Assembly (NCBI RefSeq): GCF_001640805.2
Contig: NC_066850.1
Coordinates: 7,364,556-7,428,555 of the forward strand
Origin: Lates calcarifer
Taxonomy: Eukaryota > Chordata > Actinopteri > Centropomidae
DNA length: 64,000 nucleotides
Direction of reading: 5' to 3'
Positions within the stretch are counted from its first letter, which is position 1; each line of letters starts with the position of its first letter. Positions 1-11,865 of the stretch are shown here, piece by piece. The notes beneath the pieces were generated by a model that saw only the letters and a program-made list of their open reading frames with translations, had not been told where the DNA came from and searched no databases. The translations under genes and the position numbers were made by a program.

Positions 1-3000
1 GCATTTTCTCTTGCTATGCTAGACTAAACTTCTCTGCGACACTGGAAGGAAGGGGATTTGCCTTCCATATGGGGATAAAACAAACTAGTCCCCACAAAGT
101 ATTATTTTAGAACTTTTTTTTTTTTTTAATAAAGTTTAGTAATGTTGGAATCATGCTTATGATTTGGTTTAGGCATGTCCCTGTTATCCAGTTAAGGATA
201 GGTGGAACGAGTGAGTGAATCTAAGCTAGTGACTAAACCAAGTGTTACTGCCTGTGTGTGTTTGTGCATACTTGTGTTTGTTGGTATGCCCTGCGCATCA
301 TCAGTCTCTGAGGCCTGATATGCTTATACACACTCACTGCGTGGTGTTTCCTGTGCCCTCCGTCCTCATTGTTATTCTGTGGTTGTACCCACGCCTCCTC
401 CCACAGTCTGAACCCTCAGGAGTCTGCACTGGCAGATAAAGGCTCGCTGGTCACACATGTACATATAGAGTATGCTTACAGCCTTCAGTGTTATCCACCT
501 GTCATACACACACGTACAGTAAAGGCCCAATCTCAACCTCAGCCTGGTGCATTTTGTGTATACGACCTAGTTGTTATAGGAATCTGTTGTTTACTGTAGT
601 TTGACCCCTGTTCAGATATAACTCAGGTTGGTCTGTATCTGCTCCATACAGTCTAGTTGCCTCACAGCTCTCCCATCACTTGCCCAGGAGGCTGAAGTGT
701 ACAAAAATAGTCATAGCCACAAAAGAGAGCCACAAAGGGGAGAACACAAGCGACTGCAGGGCAGCTCTCTCTCTCTCCCTGTCTCTCCCTCTCGCTCCCA
801 AGTCTCTTTTATAGCTCTTTTGTGTTCTCTCTTTCATATTTCCTCCCTTTTAAAAGGGTCTTTCTGTTGCCCCCAGGCAACCCACAGAGTCCCCCACATG
901 GCCACCTTGGCTTGAAATGGACAGTATTTTTAGACATTAAGTGTGCATGTATGTATGTGCAGTGCTTTGGAAAACAATGTGTCTGTCTGTTGAAGAGACA
1001 GTTTAAATAATTTGGCCATGTAAATGCTGTTACATGAATTAGAGTAGAATTAGAATTAGAGAATGTTTTGCCAGGTCCAGGACCTTTTTCAAACTATGAC
1101 AAGTGGTTGGCTATTGTTTTAGAAATTGCTATGATTGAAATGAACTGTCCTCAGGCAGTGCAAACTGTCTTTTCTTTTCCTTTTTATACAACTCCCCATG
1201 CAGCTCCACTCCAGAATGATTTCCAATTATCCCCTTTCTAATTTACTGGTGCTTGCATGCTTAGCAAAGGGCCTCGTTTTAGCCACCGAGCCTTTGGTGC
1301 CAAGAGGGGGAAAAAAGCCAAGATGTCATGGTTGCCAGCACAGAGAGGCAAGGACAGGCGGGCACACAGACACTTGGCCTCATCTAGTTAGCACAGGCTG
1401 TTGTATTTACATCCTGACTGTTACTGCTCTCACTCACCTCCCTGCCCACCCGCCCACCCCTCAACAAACGCTTTACTACAATGACAGGAGACACTGATTT
1501 GGGTTGAAAAAGCAAGTTGGCTTTGTGGATGGAGTGTCTGACTCTGACTTTCTCCTTAAAAAATTGATATTCAATAGGTGAGGCCAGCAGCAGAGCCAGG
1601 ATTAGGAAATGGCTACACCTCCAAAAATCATTTTCTTGCATTAAAAAAAACCTGAGAGGCAAGTGGATTAGCTCTCCCCCCCCCCCCCATGTTTAAAGTA
1701 GTGGCTTTCATCTTTATTGGAGTATACAGAAAAATAGTGAGAGCAGCTGGAAGGCATAGGTTGGACTGACAGATTGTGAGAAACACAGAGTCTTAGTCAT
1801 AGACTGCCCCTTTTTAGTAATTTACAATTGAATAGTGAGATGTGAAATCAGCAAGAGCACATGATCTAGGCAGAAAAACAAGTAGTATATACAGTACCTT
1901 ACAAAAGATAGAGAGAGAGCTGTGAAACATACTCACAGAGAGATAATGTGGGCTGGAGGAGTGGAGGCCCAAAACAGAGGAGAGAAGAGACGAGAGAGAT
2001 GACGGAGACAGAAAGAGGAGTCCAACAGGGGAGTCGAGATGAATGGAGGGGTAGGGGGAAGGGGGAGGGTGTCACAAAGGATACGGGCGCCAACCCATGC
2101 TGCCCTAAGCAGTGCAGACCATGACAACCTGACTATTGTGGTTTGTTTTAGTGCTCATGAGTCAAGCCTGTGAGTCACATTAGCAGCACCTATAGGCAGA
2201 ATTTACTGTCATGCAGAAACATCTGCTGAAGCAAGAACTGCAACATCATACAAGCCAACACTTGAAATCACTTGAACTCAACATAGCGGTGGTTCTCTGT
2301 GGCGTGCTGCTGTGCTGAGTTGATTAGACTGTCATCAGTTATGCTTGTTAGAATACTGTGGCACTGTACGGTTGTAGGATCACACTGTATACACACTATA
2401 TAAATTATAGATTTCTATTTCACAGGTTAATTTAAACACAGCTGTTGGATACACAGCCACAGTAATTAGCATTCTTGTTGTTTTGCATCATACTGGCATG
2501 TAATTTACTTGACAGTTAAATGGAGAAACAGCCTCTTGTCTCTCAGTGTGTGTCTCTGCATTTTATGCCATATCTCCTTTAAACAACAGCGTGCTTTCAA
2601 ATGTTTTTGTTAAACGAAGCCCACAGCTCATTAAGCCTAACCTTTAAGGTGAATGGAGAGGTGGGTGGGAATCTTCCTCCCCCCCTGCATCTTTCTCTCT
2701 CCTCTCCCCCTTTCTCTGGCAACTATCCCCCCTCCACCTGCATTGATAAGCTTGGTAGTGGAAAAAATGGAAAACAGACAAATTTATCAGCAGATGATGA
2801 GCCTACACACATCTATGTTTGACGTAAATTGACATGTAACACAACATGCTTAGAATGGGGTTGATGTGTCATACTGTAAATTTGCAAGCTACAGCGCAAT
2901 TGCACTAAAAGACCCAAAAAACAGTGTAAAGCTGCAGACTTCAGTAATTTTTTTTTTTTTTTCATCACTGCAGCAGTCTCACATTACATGTAGTCATGTG

Positions 3001-5939
3001 ATTCATTGTTAATATAAAAAAATATTGATTAATGGAGCTTTAAACAGCTAAGGTTACAGAGATTTCCCAGTGTAGCCATCCTAAATGAATATGCACACAT
3101 TCATTTTGCTGTATGGCTCTTTGAATAAAAGTGCCCAATGTGTGTCATATGATATGTAAGATGACTAAGGAACTGGAAGCTGAGCCAAGAGGTGTTTTTT
3201 TTTTTCTTAAATAGCCATTGACATAAGAGAGAAAACCAGTTCAAAACCCTTGAGTGTCTTAGACAAAACTCAACTTCCTCTGTTTCGGATGGGAGGCTGA
3301 CACATGTGGACAGATTATGAAGTGGGTTGTGGATAAACAAACACAGATGTGGACAGAAAATGCCCTGAAACAAATGTGTCTCTCTCCTTAATCCCTGGGC
3401 TCAGAGTATATATAGGCCCTGTCTCACACCTCTTCCTTTGCGTCAGATCCACTTTAAAAACATAGACTCGTGCACACAAACACATGCTTGTTCTCCCTCT
3501 CTCTCTTCTGGCACTTATTCACTCACCTGGCAGGGGAATATCAATCCACAATGGAGCCACATAGCCTGTCGTTCTTGTCAAGAGAGAACAGAAACGTTCA
3601 GGCTCTTGTTTGTCATCTGTCAGGTTTGAGTCAGGTAAAAGATTTGTATACAGAATTGGATAATTAACTTTTGTTCAACCTTCATTTATCCAGGGAACGT
3701 TTCCTCAGAGGGCTCGCTCTGGATTCCTGCGTCACTCACACACATACACGGTTACACGTGGACTCACCTGGGATCTGATCAGTACAACCACAGTCGTCTT
3801 GTGCTGGTTACCTAGCTGCTGAGGGTTAAAAGTACTTTTCTCAGAGGCTTTTTTGACAGCAGCATTCGATTTATTCAACTTCACAGCCCAGATTCTGCCT
3901 CTCATTTTGGGATTAAAGCCAATAGTCTGCTGGTTTCAAGCCCAGCTCTCCAGCCTTAAGGCTATCACCACTCACATAACATTTGCTTTCGTGATATAAA
4001 TGAGAATTACATCAACACATGTGCAGGGATCACTTGGAAAAGGTGCATACAGCACATTGAACCACGAGATGGGAACATCTATAACAGTGGGACATTTATT
4101 AGGACAAAGATCTTTTTTGGCTTGCAAAGGAGCTGATGCTGTGATGTTCTGCTTGCAGTCTACTGCATTATAATTAAGTTGGCCACTCAGCAACACTCAT
4201 CAATGAGAAAAGGGCAGTGACTTCAAGATTTTAATTTTAGCAAGAGCTTTAGCGCCGAAAGGTGAATTGAGCAGTGCTGCAGAGAGGACACTGGCCTTTC
4301 AACAGCCTTATTATTGATATAATAAGTATTATATTGTAGGGCCTTTGATGTGTCTTACTGTCATACCGGGCCATGATATCTATCTCATGTTAGGGTCAGG
4401 AATGGCTGCAGATTTTATCAGGATAAAAATGTCCGTGTCGTGTGATAAATGTTGTTTTTTGTTAGCCTTCATCAACAACATATCCCATCAGTCTTAGCAA
4501 CATAAGCACTGTTGAAGCATCATGGGAGCTGTAGTTGTTGCATGCTAATAATCAGCTTACTATACAGATGAATATTAGCATATAGATCGAAAACACTAGT
4601 ATCATATTTAAAGGGATAGTAGATGCTTATTTTCTTTCTGGCCAAAACAAGCTAGTGGAACAGAAGTTAACCTTAAAGCGGGGTAGGACTATGTGCTACA
4701 ATGTGTAAGTGACATCAACTAAATTTTCAATCTGCACTGTAACATCTTAAGGTCATTCTTGGCAGGCGAACTGCAGCTTGTCCAGACTTCCCAGAAATTG
4801 ATTTGCAGATTTACAGGGTGATAATGTCAAGCTTGTTGGCAGTAGCTGGTGTTGAGTCACCTCCAATGACCATTAAGCTCCTTCACTTCCACTGCTTCAC
4901 CCTTTCCCTCACTACATAATACTTATTTTCTCCTCTTGTATTTTGTATAATTCTGATCCTTTTTCTACCCATGTCTCACACACGATTATTACCCTTTTTT
5001 TCTCAAGTCCTCACTTTTCGTCTACCTCCCCTGATCCATCTCCATCCATCTGGCCCATCATCCTCTAGATCCTCTACCTCTCCCACTCTCTGTGCCAGGC
5101 TGTCTAAATTTAGCTGGGTAAAACCCTCGTAGGATCCCTTGTCTTAATCAAAGAGCTGTACCGACCTTCACAACACTCCAACTCCCAGTTGGAAACAATA
5201 ACCAAACATTAGTACAGCCCATCTTGTCTCAATATCTGGTTGCTGTCTGCGGTTTTCAGTTTGTCTTCTCTCTGTGTCCTTGGAGGAAGTTTTACGAAAA
5301 TGGAAAAGTTTGAAGCTCTCACAGTGAATCTGACCTTATCCATTCATGTATGAGCTTGTATTTATTAAGTATCATGTAGAAAGAGAGCAAGAGTTATCAT
5401 TTCCTTCCAAGGTATTCCATTCCTTTTATCAGAGTATATGTATGTTATCAAAACTGTCACAAAGTCATCTCTGTGGGTGTTGGTGTGGGGCAGTTCTTTG
5501 GTTTCCATGCACATGTGATGCTAGAAAACGTCCTTGTAAGATGGTAAATGACTCCCCTGCTTTTATGAATCATCCATGCTTGCTCTTTGCAGAGCTCATC
5601 ACTGCAGACAGAGAGACATGGCATGTCACATTTATTTGCTGCAGTAAGAAAGATTGTTATATATTATATGAATACACTGTTCTTGTTAGTGTTAACTTTA
5701 AGGCAACACCGTGTACCATCCTGGCTAATTTAGACCCTGTGGATTCACTCTGTAAATGAATGGTGGTACTGGTTCTGATGATTAAAGGAGACAATCCTTA
5801 TTCAAAAAATATTCTAACTGTAGCTTGTAATCATATTGTCATAATCAGTCCAGCTGTTGATAAATTATAGCCATGATATCAGGTTGATTGCATGGATGAC
5901 AGTAGTGTTCTGTTGGTTGGTCAGTCAGTTGATTCACCC

Positions 5940-6425
5940 CTTTTGTCTAGATGGAGAAAAGTATTTGATGAATTGCCATTAAATTTAGTACAAAAAATCA
6001 TGGTCCCTAAATGATGAAGCCTAATGACTCCATGAGGTTGAATTTTTGGTATTTTGGTGAAATATCTTAACAACTATTAGATTGGAAACGGGACTGGAGT
6101 TCATCCTCGCTTTTTGTAGGCACTGATTCCCCTGATGATTAATAATAACTTTGATGATTCCCATTCACTTTTTTTTCTAGCCCCATTATCAGACCCTTCA
6201 TGACTAAATACTTCCAAAACTGGAGACATTTCCATTAGTCTCTGTTGTACCTTGTGTTTAATGCTAATGAGCAAAAAATGCTAGCATGCTAAACTAATGA
6301 TGAACATTAGTAAACATTATGTTCCACTAAACATCAGTGTGTTGAGCTTTGTTATTGTGAGCATGAAGTGTAGCATTTAGCTCTTAGTACACCTTCCTAG
6401 AGCTGTAAGTGTGGCTGTGGACTCC
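5940..6425. repeat. Interspersed fish repeat (aged copy)
   Basis: Phrases such as a 'no change in place, date of difference' ladder are typical of an abundant percomorph repeat: segments reading like 'catggtccctaaatgatgaa', 'atatcttaacaactattag' and 'aatgctagcatgctaaac' occur in the order I recall for that family. Borders are approximate and the family name is not assigned. It is inside the large upstream piccolo intron and has no coding capacity. Confidence 0.5.
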
Positions 6426-6836
6426 AAATGTTTTGCCCTTTTCCCAGAGTCCAAGTTGCGTTCAATTTACAATGATATTGCACAGAGAAAAGCAGCAGTT
6501 CCTTACATTTCAAATGCAGGAAGCCACATGTATTTGAAACACGCCTCATTTCAGCAGTACTTGAAAAACCTGCTTAACAGCTGTGACAGAGAAAGCATGC
6601 TGTGTCTTTTGCCATTGCCATCCCTTTATATTCCGAGGTATAAAGTGATCCAGGTAAACACAGTCTCACTGTGTGTAGACACCTGAAATGTGTTGGTGTT
6701 GGGGTGGTGAAATCTGAGCTGCCAAAGATCCCTTGTGTAGCTGTAAATGAAGTCAGGGACACACTTGATGACTTGATGGCCTTTCAAGGTGATTGCTGTA
6801 AGGCATTTTAGTAGGAAATACTTTGGAGATGGCCAC

Positions 6837-7140
6837 TTAAATGGACTGTACTTATATAGCGCTTTTCTAGTCTTTTCGACCACTCAAAGCGCTTTACACT
6901 ACAGATCACATTCACCCCATTCACACACATTCACACAGCACATATTCTATATTTAATGTGCTTTCTAAACACATTCACACACATTCACACACCGATGTGA
7001 AACACACACATCGGAGGCAATTTGGGGTTCAGTATCTTGCCCAAGGATACTTCGGCATGCAGACTGGAGGAGCCGGGAATCGAACCACCGACCTTCTGAT
7101 TGGTGGACGACTGCTCTACCTCCTAAGCCACAGCCGCCCA
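6837..7140 (-). mobile_element. tRNA-derived SINE, minus strand
   Basis: Read on the minus strand it begins near 7140 with a tRNA-like head: an A-box-like stretch (ggcttaggaggtagagcag) and a B-box (ggttcgattccc, complement of about 7077-7088). The tRNA-unrelated body follows, with CA-rich variable DNA in the middle. The tail at 6840-6895 carries 'aaagcgctttgagtggtc' and 'agcgctatataagtacagtc', a signature 3' end shared by many fish copies. It is non-autonomous and would need LINE reverse transcriptase. The family name is not assigned. The two internal tandem phrases 'cacattcacacacattcac' suggest a small duplication. Confidence 0.8.
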
Positions 7141-7504
7141 GTTGTAGCAGTTGTGAGTAAAATTAACATATCTGGAGGTTATTCCAAATTACTTAAAAGA
7201 TGGGGTTAGTTCTGCGCAGTAGCTATCAGAAACACCAAGTGTTTTTGAGGTGGCAGTAAAAGCTTTAAGTGTGCCTGTTGTGATTTGTTGATAAGGTCAG
7301 TGGTGACCGGCTCTGAAGTGGCGGAGGCTGACTGTCTGCCTGCCTGAGTGGGTTTTTCGGCATTTCCTATCTGCGGCCATCTCTCTGGCTCTCAGCTCTT
7401 GGCCTAACTGATAGAGACGTCAAGCTGGAGAAGCTCCCATCTCAAGTCCTCCCAGCAGGGACAAGCAGGAGGGGTCATGTTGATAGCGCGTGCTGGAACG
7501 CGTA

Positions 7505-7530
7505 TACACACACACACACACACACACACA
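7505..7530. repeat. AC dinucleotide microsatellite
   Basis: About 13 uninterrupted AC units in the upstream piccolo intron. Likely length-polymorphic. Confidence 0.9.
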
Positions 7531-9228
7531 AATGCAGTCGCATCTGTGCTGTGTCATCATCATGTCTAAGGATTAACTGCATTTCTGTTGAGTTGGGAAT
7601 GCCACTCACAAACATCAGCAAACTATAGAGATGGAAGGAACACTGGCATCTCTGTTTTTCACCTTCTTTGTTACCGCTTCTTTCATCTTGTGAGTCACAA
7701 TTTTGCATAAACTTGCTGGCTTTTCATAATTTGGTACATGCCACTGAGATTTGAATGTAGGTGTGTCATTCTCTCTTAAATGTAAGCTTCCTACTGTGTA
7801 GGCATGGGCTATAACAAGGTGGCTCATGCTTTATTTAACCTGACTCTGCTGCGACAACGTTCCCTCAGTCTTCCTCTTCCATCCTCCTCCTGTCTCCCTG
7901 TTTCTTCTCTCTCTCGCTGTGAGTTGAGAGTTGACACTTGGAGAGCGGTGGTTTGTCTGCTGCATGGCTTAACATGCAGGCTGTGATCTTCTCCGAAGTC
8001 TGAATTTAGCATAAACCCTGCTGTTAAGCCAGGCAAAGACATTCAGAAGGGAGGGCGGGGGGTTCCACAGAGGAATGTTAGAACACTTGGCAAGACGTGA
8101 AATGAGGTGTTTACGTCAGAGTGAAGGCTGGTAGAAAACATGCTGACTATTACCCTTTCTGAGAGTCACTGTATATGTGTGTGTAAGTGGTGTGTGAGAG
8201 AGATGAGACCATACTACATGACTGCTCTGGTGTTGCCACATTGGCCAAGTGGGTGTGCACAATTGCACTGTTTATAGCTACAGATTTTTTTTCTCAATTC
8301 CAACATGCTGATTGTTTATCATCACTTTTATTTCCACTTAAAGCAAAGCACTACTGGATATTAAACTCCAATAATAGCAGTAGCCCATAAATAACAGCTC
8401 CCAGCTGGGCCTTCAGCCTTGGTATGTTCCTCTAGAGCCTAGTGTGTGTAAGTGAGTACCTGGGAATATACAACACAGATAAGACAGCCATGACAGGACA
8501 AATTTAGCAGAGCTTTAAGATGACAGATTTGTTTTCCATTGTATCCCAGGTGATTTTAAGGAGGAGATTATGTTCAAATTACCGTACTTAAAGAACAAAC
8601 GGTGCTGAAAACATTCTTTAAATCAGCCTCTGCTAGGCTTCAACATTTGATTAGAGGTGTAATTGGAACTAACTAAACCGTTGCAGTTCACTGACTCACA
8701 TCATAGACATGCAGAATGTTTTAAGATTTTTCAGCCTTGAATGTTTGCAAGGGAGTCAAAGGTTATAAACAGGATATGCGCACATTCTCTGTCATTTTTA
8801 AAGCCTATGTACCAAGCATACCAAGTAATACAATCATAAAAACACAAATGCACTTTCAAACACAGTCTCTCTGTTAGGTCTGCTACATGAAATGTCTGCA
8901 CAGGCCACCCAACCCTCTCTGACATGCCTTGGTAAACCCCTGTCCCATTACCATGCATTATGCATGGGCCTATCTCTTAAGTCCCATAAATGTAAAAGCT
9001 TCCCTTGAAATAGAAGACTTTACGCTGGTGCCTTGTCACAATGACGTCTTAACCACGTAGAAACTGTTTGTTTCATATAACTGTATTAGAGTTAGAGAAA
9101 ATACATCTAATTATTTCTTTTAATTATTCTCTGAGTTTCTAATTTTGTGCTAGAAATCATATTACAGGAGATTGTTTTTCAGAATTCATATTGATCATTA
9201 ACAATTTGCTCATGTCTTTGTCTTACAG

Positions 9229-11865
9229 AAAGAATGGCTTTGCCTCAACTGTCAGACCCAAAGAGCCATGTCGGGCCAACTGGGAGACATACCACCTCCA
9301 TCCATGGCTTCCCCAAAGAAGCAGCCACCTGCTCCTGCTCCCTCTGCTACCCCTGCCCCTGCTTCTGTAGATAGCAAACCTGTAGTAGAAGCAGCAGACC
9401 TAACCCCACCAGCTCCTGAGACCAAGGTAGCGCCCACAACCATTCCCACACCTAACAGCTCATTAATTTCACCTGATCATGATGCATCTCCTTCTGTTAG
9501 CGCTCCTCCTCCTGATAGCAGCTCTCAGGAAACACCACAGTCAAAGGATCAAAAACAACAACTAGCAAGTGAACCAGTATCTGAGCCTGTAATTTATCCT
9601 GAACCAGAAGTTCCAATTTCAGAAGGTATAGCTAAGAGTATCCCTGCAATCCCAGCAGTTGAACAACAGCAAAACAGTTTTGAGAGATCAGCAGAGGGCC
9701 AACCTCACCCTGAGACAGAACCATCTAATTCTGATCAACAAACACAAAGTGCAACTGTCAATGAAATCCCACCAATTGAGCAACAACAGATTAGCTCTGA
9801 GAAAGCTGCAGAGGACTGTCACTCTCAAATAGAGCCATCTAATGTTGAACAACAAGCACAGAATGCAACTGTCAGTGAAATCCCAGCAGTTCAGCAACAG
9901 CAGAGTAACTCTGCGACAGAGGACCTTTCTGTTCCTTTGGAAAGTGAGACGCAGAATCTATTGACTAATACAGGTTTAGACAAGACAACAGTCCCTGCTG
10001 AGGTAGAAATGGAGCCAAATCCCAAGATTACTCAGAGCGAGGCTGCAGCTCCGCTGACTGATAATGAGAAAGTGGAGCCCACTCAAGAAAAGCTTCCAGA
10101 CATGACAACAAATTCAGCTGAGCCAAAGCCTGTCTTGATCACCAAAGCAGTCACACAGGAAGTTTCAGTTCACCTTGATTCAAAGCCAGATTCTATGCCT
10201 ACAAATGTAAAAGAGGAGACAACAACAGGGGAGGAACTTAGTAAGCCAACAGAGAAACCCCAGATAGATGAATCCCAAGCTACTCCTACAGTTACCGCTT
10301 TAAGCATGGAGCAGACAGACATCACTAAAAAACTTGAGGCTGGGGTTGAGGTCGTAGAAAATGTATCTCCTGTAGACCACATTAACAACACTGAGGTCCT
10401 TAAACCTGATGAAACCCAGCAAGAATTAAAACAGGAGCAAGGAAAATGCACAGAATCTGAAAGTTCTTCAGTCGTGTCAGAAAAACATCCTGTCTCTGCT
10501 TCAGAGGAGAAAAGTCAGGCTAACAAAGTGGAAAAGAAACCCATTGAAAAAGAGGAGGAGTCTGAGAAAGCGAACAAGAGGAACATTGTTGAGAAAGTTG
10601 TTATTGAAGGGGAAACAGTTAAGCAAGAGATACATGAGAAGGCTTGTGAGGAAACAATAAAGGGTGAGGAAAAAACTGTGGAGGAGAAAGTTATTGAAAA
10701 AGAAACTGTTGAGGAGAGGGCTATTGAGAAGGCAGAAACTGGGAATGAATCATCTAATGGCAAAGCCTTTGAAGATGAGGCAGCTCAGAAGAATGCAGCT
10801 GCAGAGATGGTTACTGAGGTAAAAGCTGACAAAGGGAACGCTTTTGAAGAAGAAGTAACCAAACAGAATGCAGCTGAGAGGGCAAATGTCCAGAACCCTT
10901 TAGAGAAGGAGGTTAATAAAGCAGAATCAAGTTTAGCACCTTCGTCTACTGGAACAGAGCATGTTTCCACTGCAGTGGAGAGGAAAGAATCAGAAACAAC
11001 AAGAGAGACCATCACTGAACAAATACCAACAGAAAATATACAGATACATAAAGAGATAGAGCCATTACCTCCCAAGGAAAGTCATGTTGAGACAGTATCG
11101 TTGCCAGAAAACTCAGAGGAGAAAGAAAAGCCAGTGGTCAAAGCAGAGAGTGCAGCACAGAAAGAGGAAAAGCAGACACTTATAGATACCATGTTAATAG
11201 CAGACAATAAATCTGAGAAATCAGTGGTTATGTCTTTTCCCCCACCTCCTGATTCTAAAGAGCAAGAAAAGGTCATTGTCAAGGGGCCAGTGCAAAGTAT
11301 AGAGATGATGTCATCCTCAGTCATAATTAGTGAGACACAAGTCAGAGATAAAGCCTGTGAAGAGAAAGTCATTCAGGGTGAGGCAGAGGCTGGTTCACAA
11401 AAGACAAACTCTATTGCTGAAAAGCAACACGAGGCAGAGAGGGAGACGTTAGCTCTGACAGGCAGTGATGAGAAACAGCTCGAGAAAGTTGACGATCTGT
11501 CAGTCAAAGAGAAGGAAGCAAAACTTGACAAACAAGAGGATGACTCACAACCTGTTGCCGGCAATATCCAGGAAACTATTTCATTATCAGAGGCAAGCGG
11601 AGTCTGTGACAAAGATGGCACTGCAAATTTTGATGTAGGAGAGAACACATTATCAAAGACGAATGGAGTATCAGAGGCGGCTTTTGAAAATGTAGGTGTG
11701 TCTGTATTAGTAGCTTCGGTCCCTGTAGCAGAACCTGAAATCCCAGTCTCTGTAGTTAGTGAGCAGGACAAAGGCCCAAAGGAGGAGGACACTAATGTGG
11801 GGGAGAAAAAGGAGGCTAATGCACAGCCTCTGCAAAAGCCCAGTGATGAAGATGCAATTGCTGAG
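9229..11865 (+). CDS. pclo: Piccolo exon: end of zinc finger 2 and Glu/Pro-rich region
   Basis: Phase 0 to phase 0, 879 codons. The acceptor is tcttacag and the first codons read [20 protein letters not shown], which completes the last CxxC pair of the second piccolo zinc finger (the prenylated-Rab-acceptor/VAMP2-binding finger in mammals). The rest is disordered: a Pro/Ala stretch, a 38-39-residue tandem repeat (9649-9924) and a Lys/Glu-rich tract with repeated [13 protein letters not shown] phrases (about 10510-11400). The donor is gag|gtgacc at 11865/11866. The frame stays open 57 nt further, to a stop at 11920-11922, but only splicing at 11865 joins phase 0 to the next exon. The region after the finger is poorly conserved outside fish. 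Confidence 0.92.

Larger units (their letters stand above)
1..9228 (+). other. pclo: Piccolo intron upstream of the zinc-finger-end exon
   Basis: No convincing coding exon is seen. The stretch is AT-rich with short spurious ORFs. It holds a T run (114-127), a C run (1676-1688), a purine-rich segment (about 1905-2070), an AC microsatellite (about 7505-7530), a SINE on the minus strand (6837-7140) and an old interspersed repeat (about 5940-6425). A further possibly repeat-derived stretch is at about 3680-3975, with a phrase resembling a decayed B box near 3930. The intron ends with a pyrimidine-rich tract and CAG at 9226-9228. It is assigned to piccolo because the following exon starts in phase 0 in the middle of a zinc finger, so an upstream exon must exist. 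Confidence 0.8.

Noticed and set aside
5346..5759. 137-codon open frame in the upstream intron
   Set aside because: No start context, splice sites or recognisable domain, and AT-rich codon use like the surrounding intron.
7060..7140. tRNA-like sequence on the minus strand
   Set aside because: Followed by SINE body and tail and lacks a closing acceptor stem, so it is the head of a SINE and not a functional tRNA gene.
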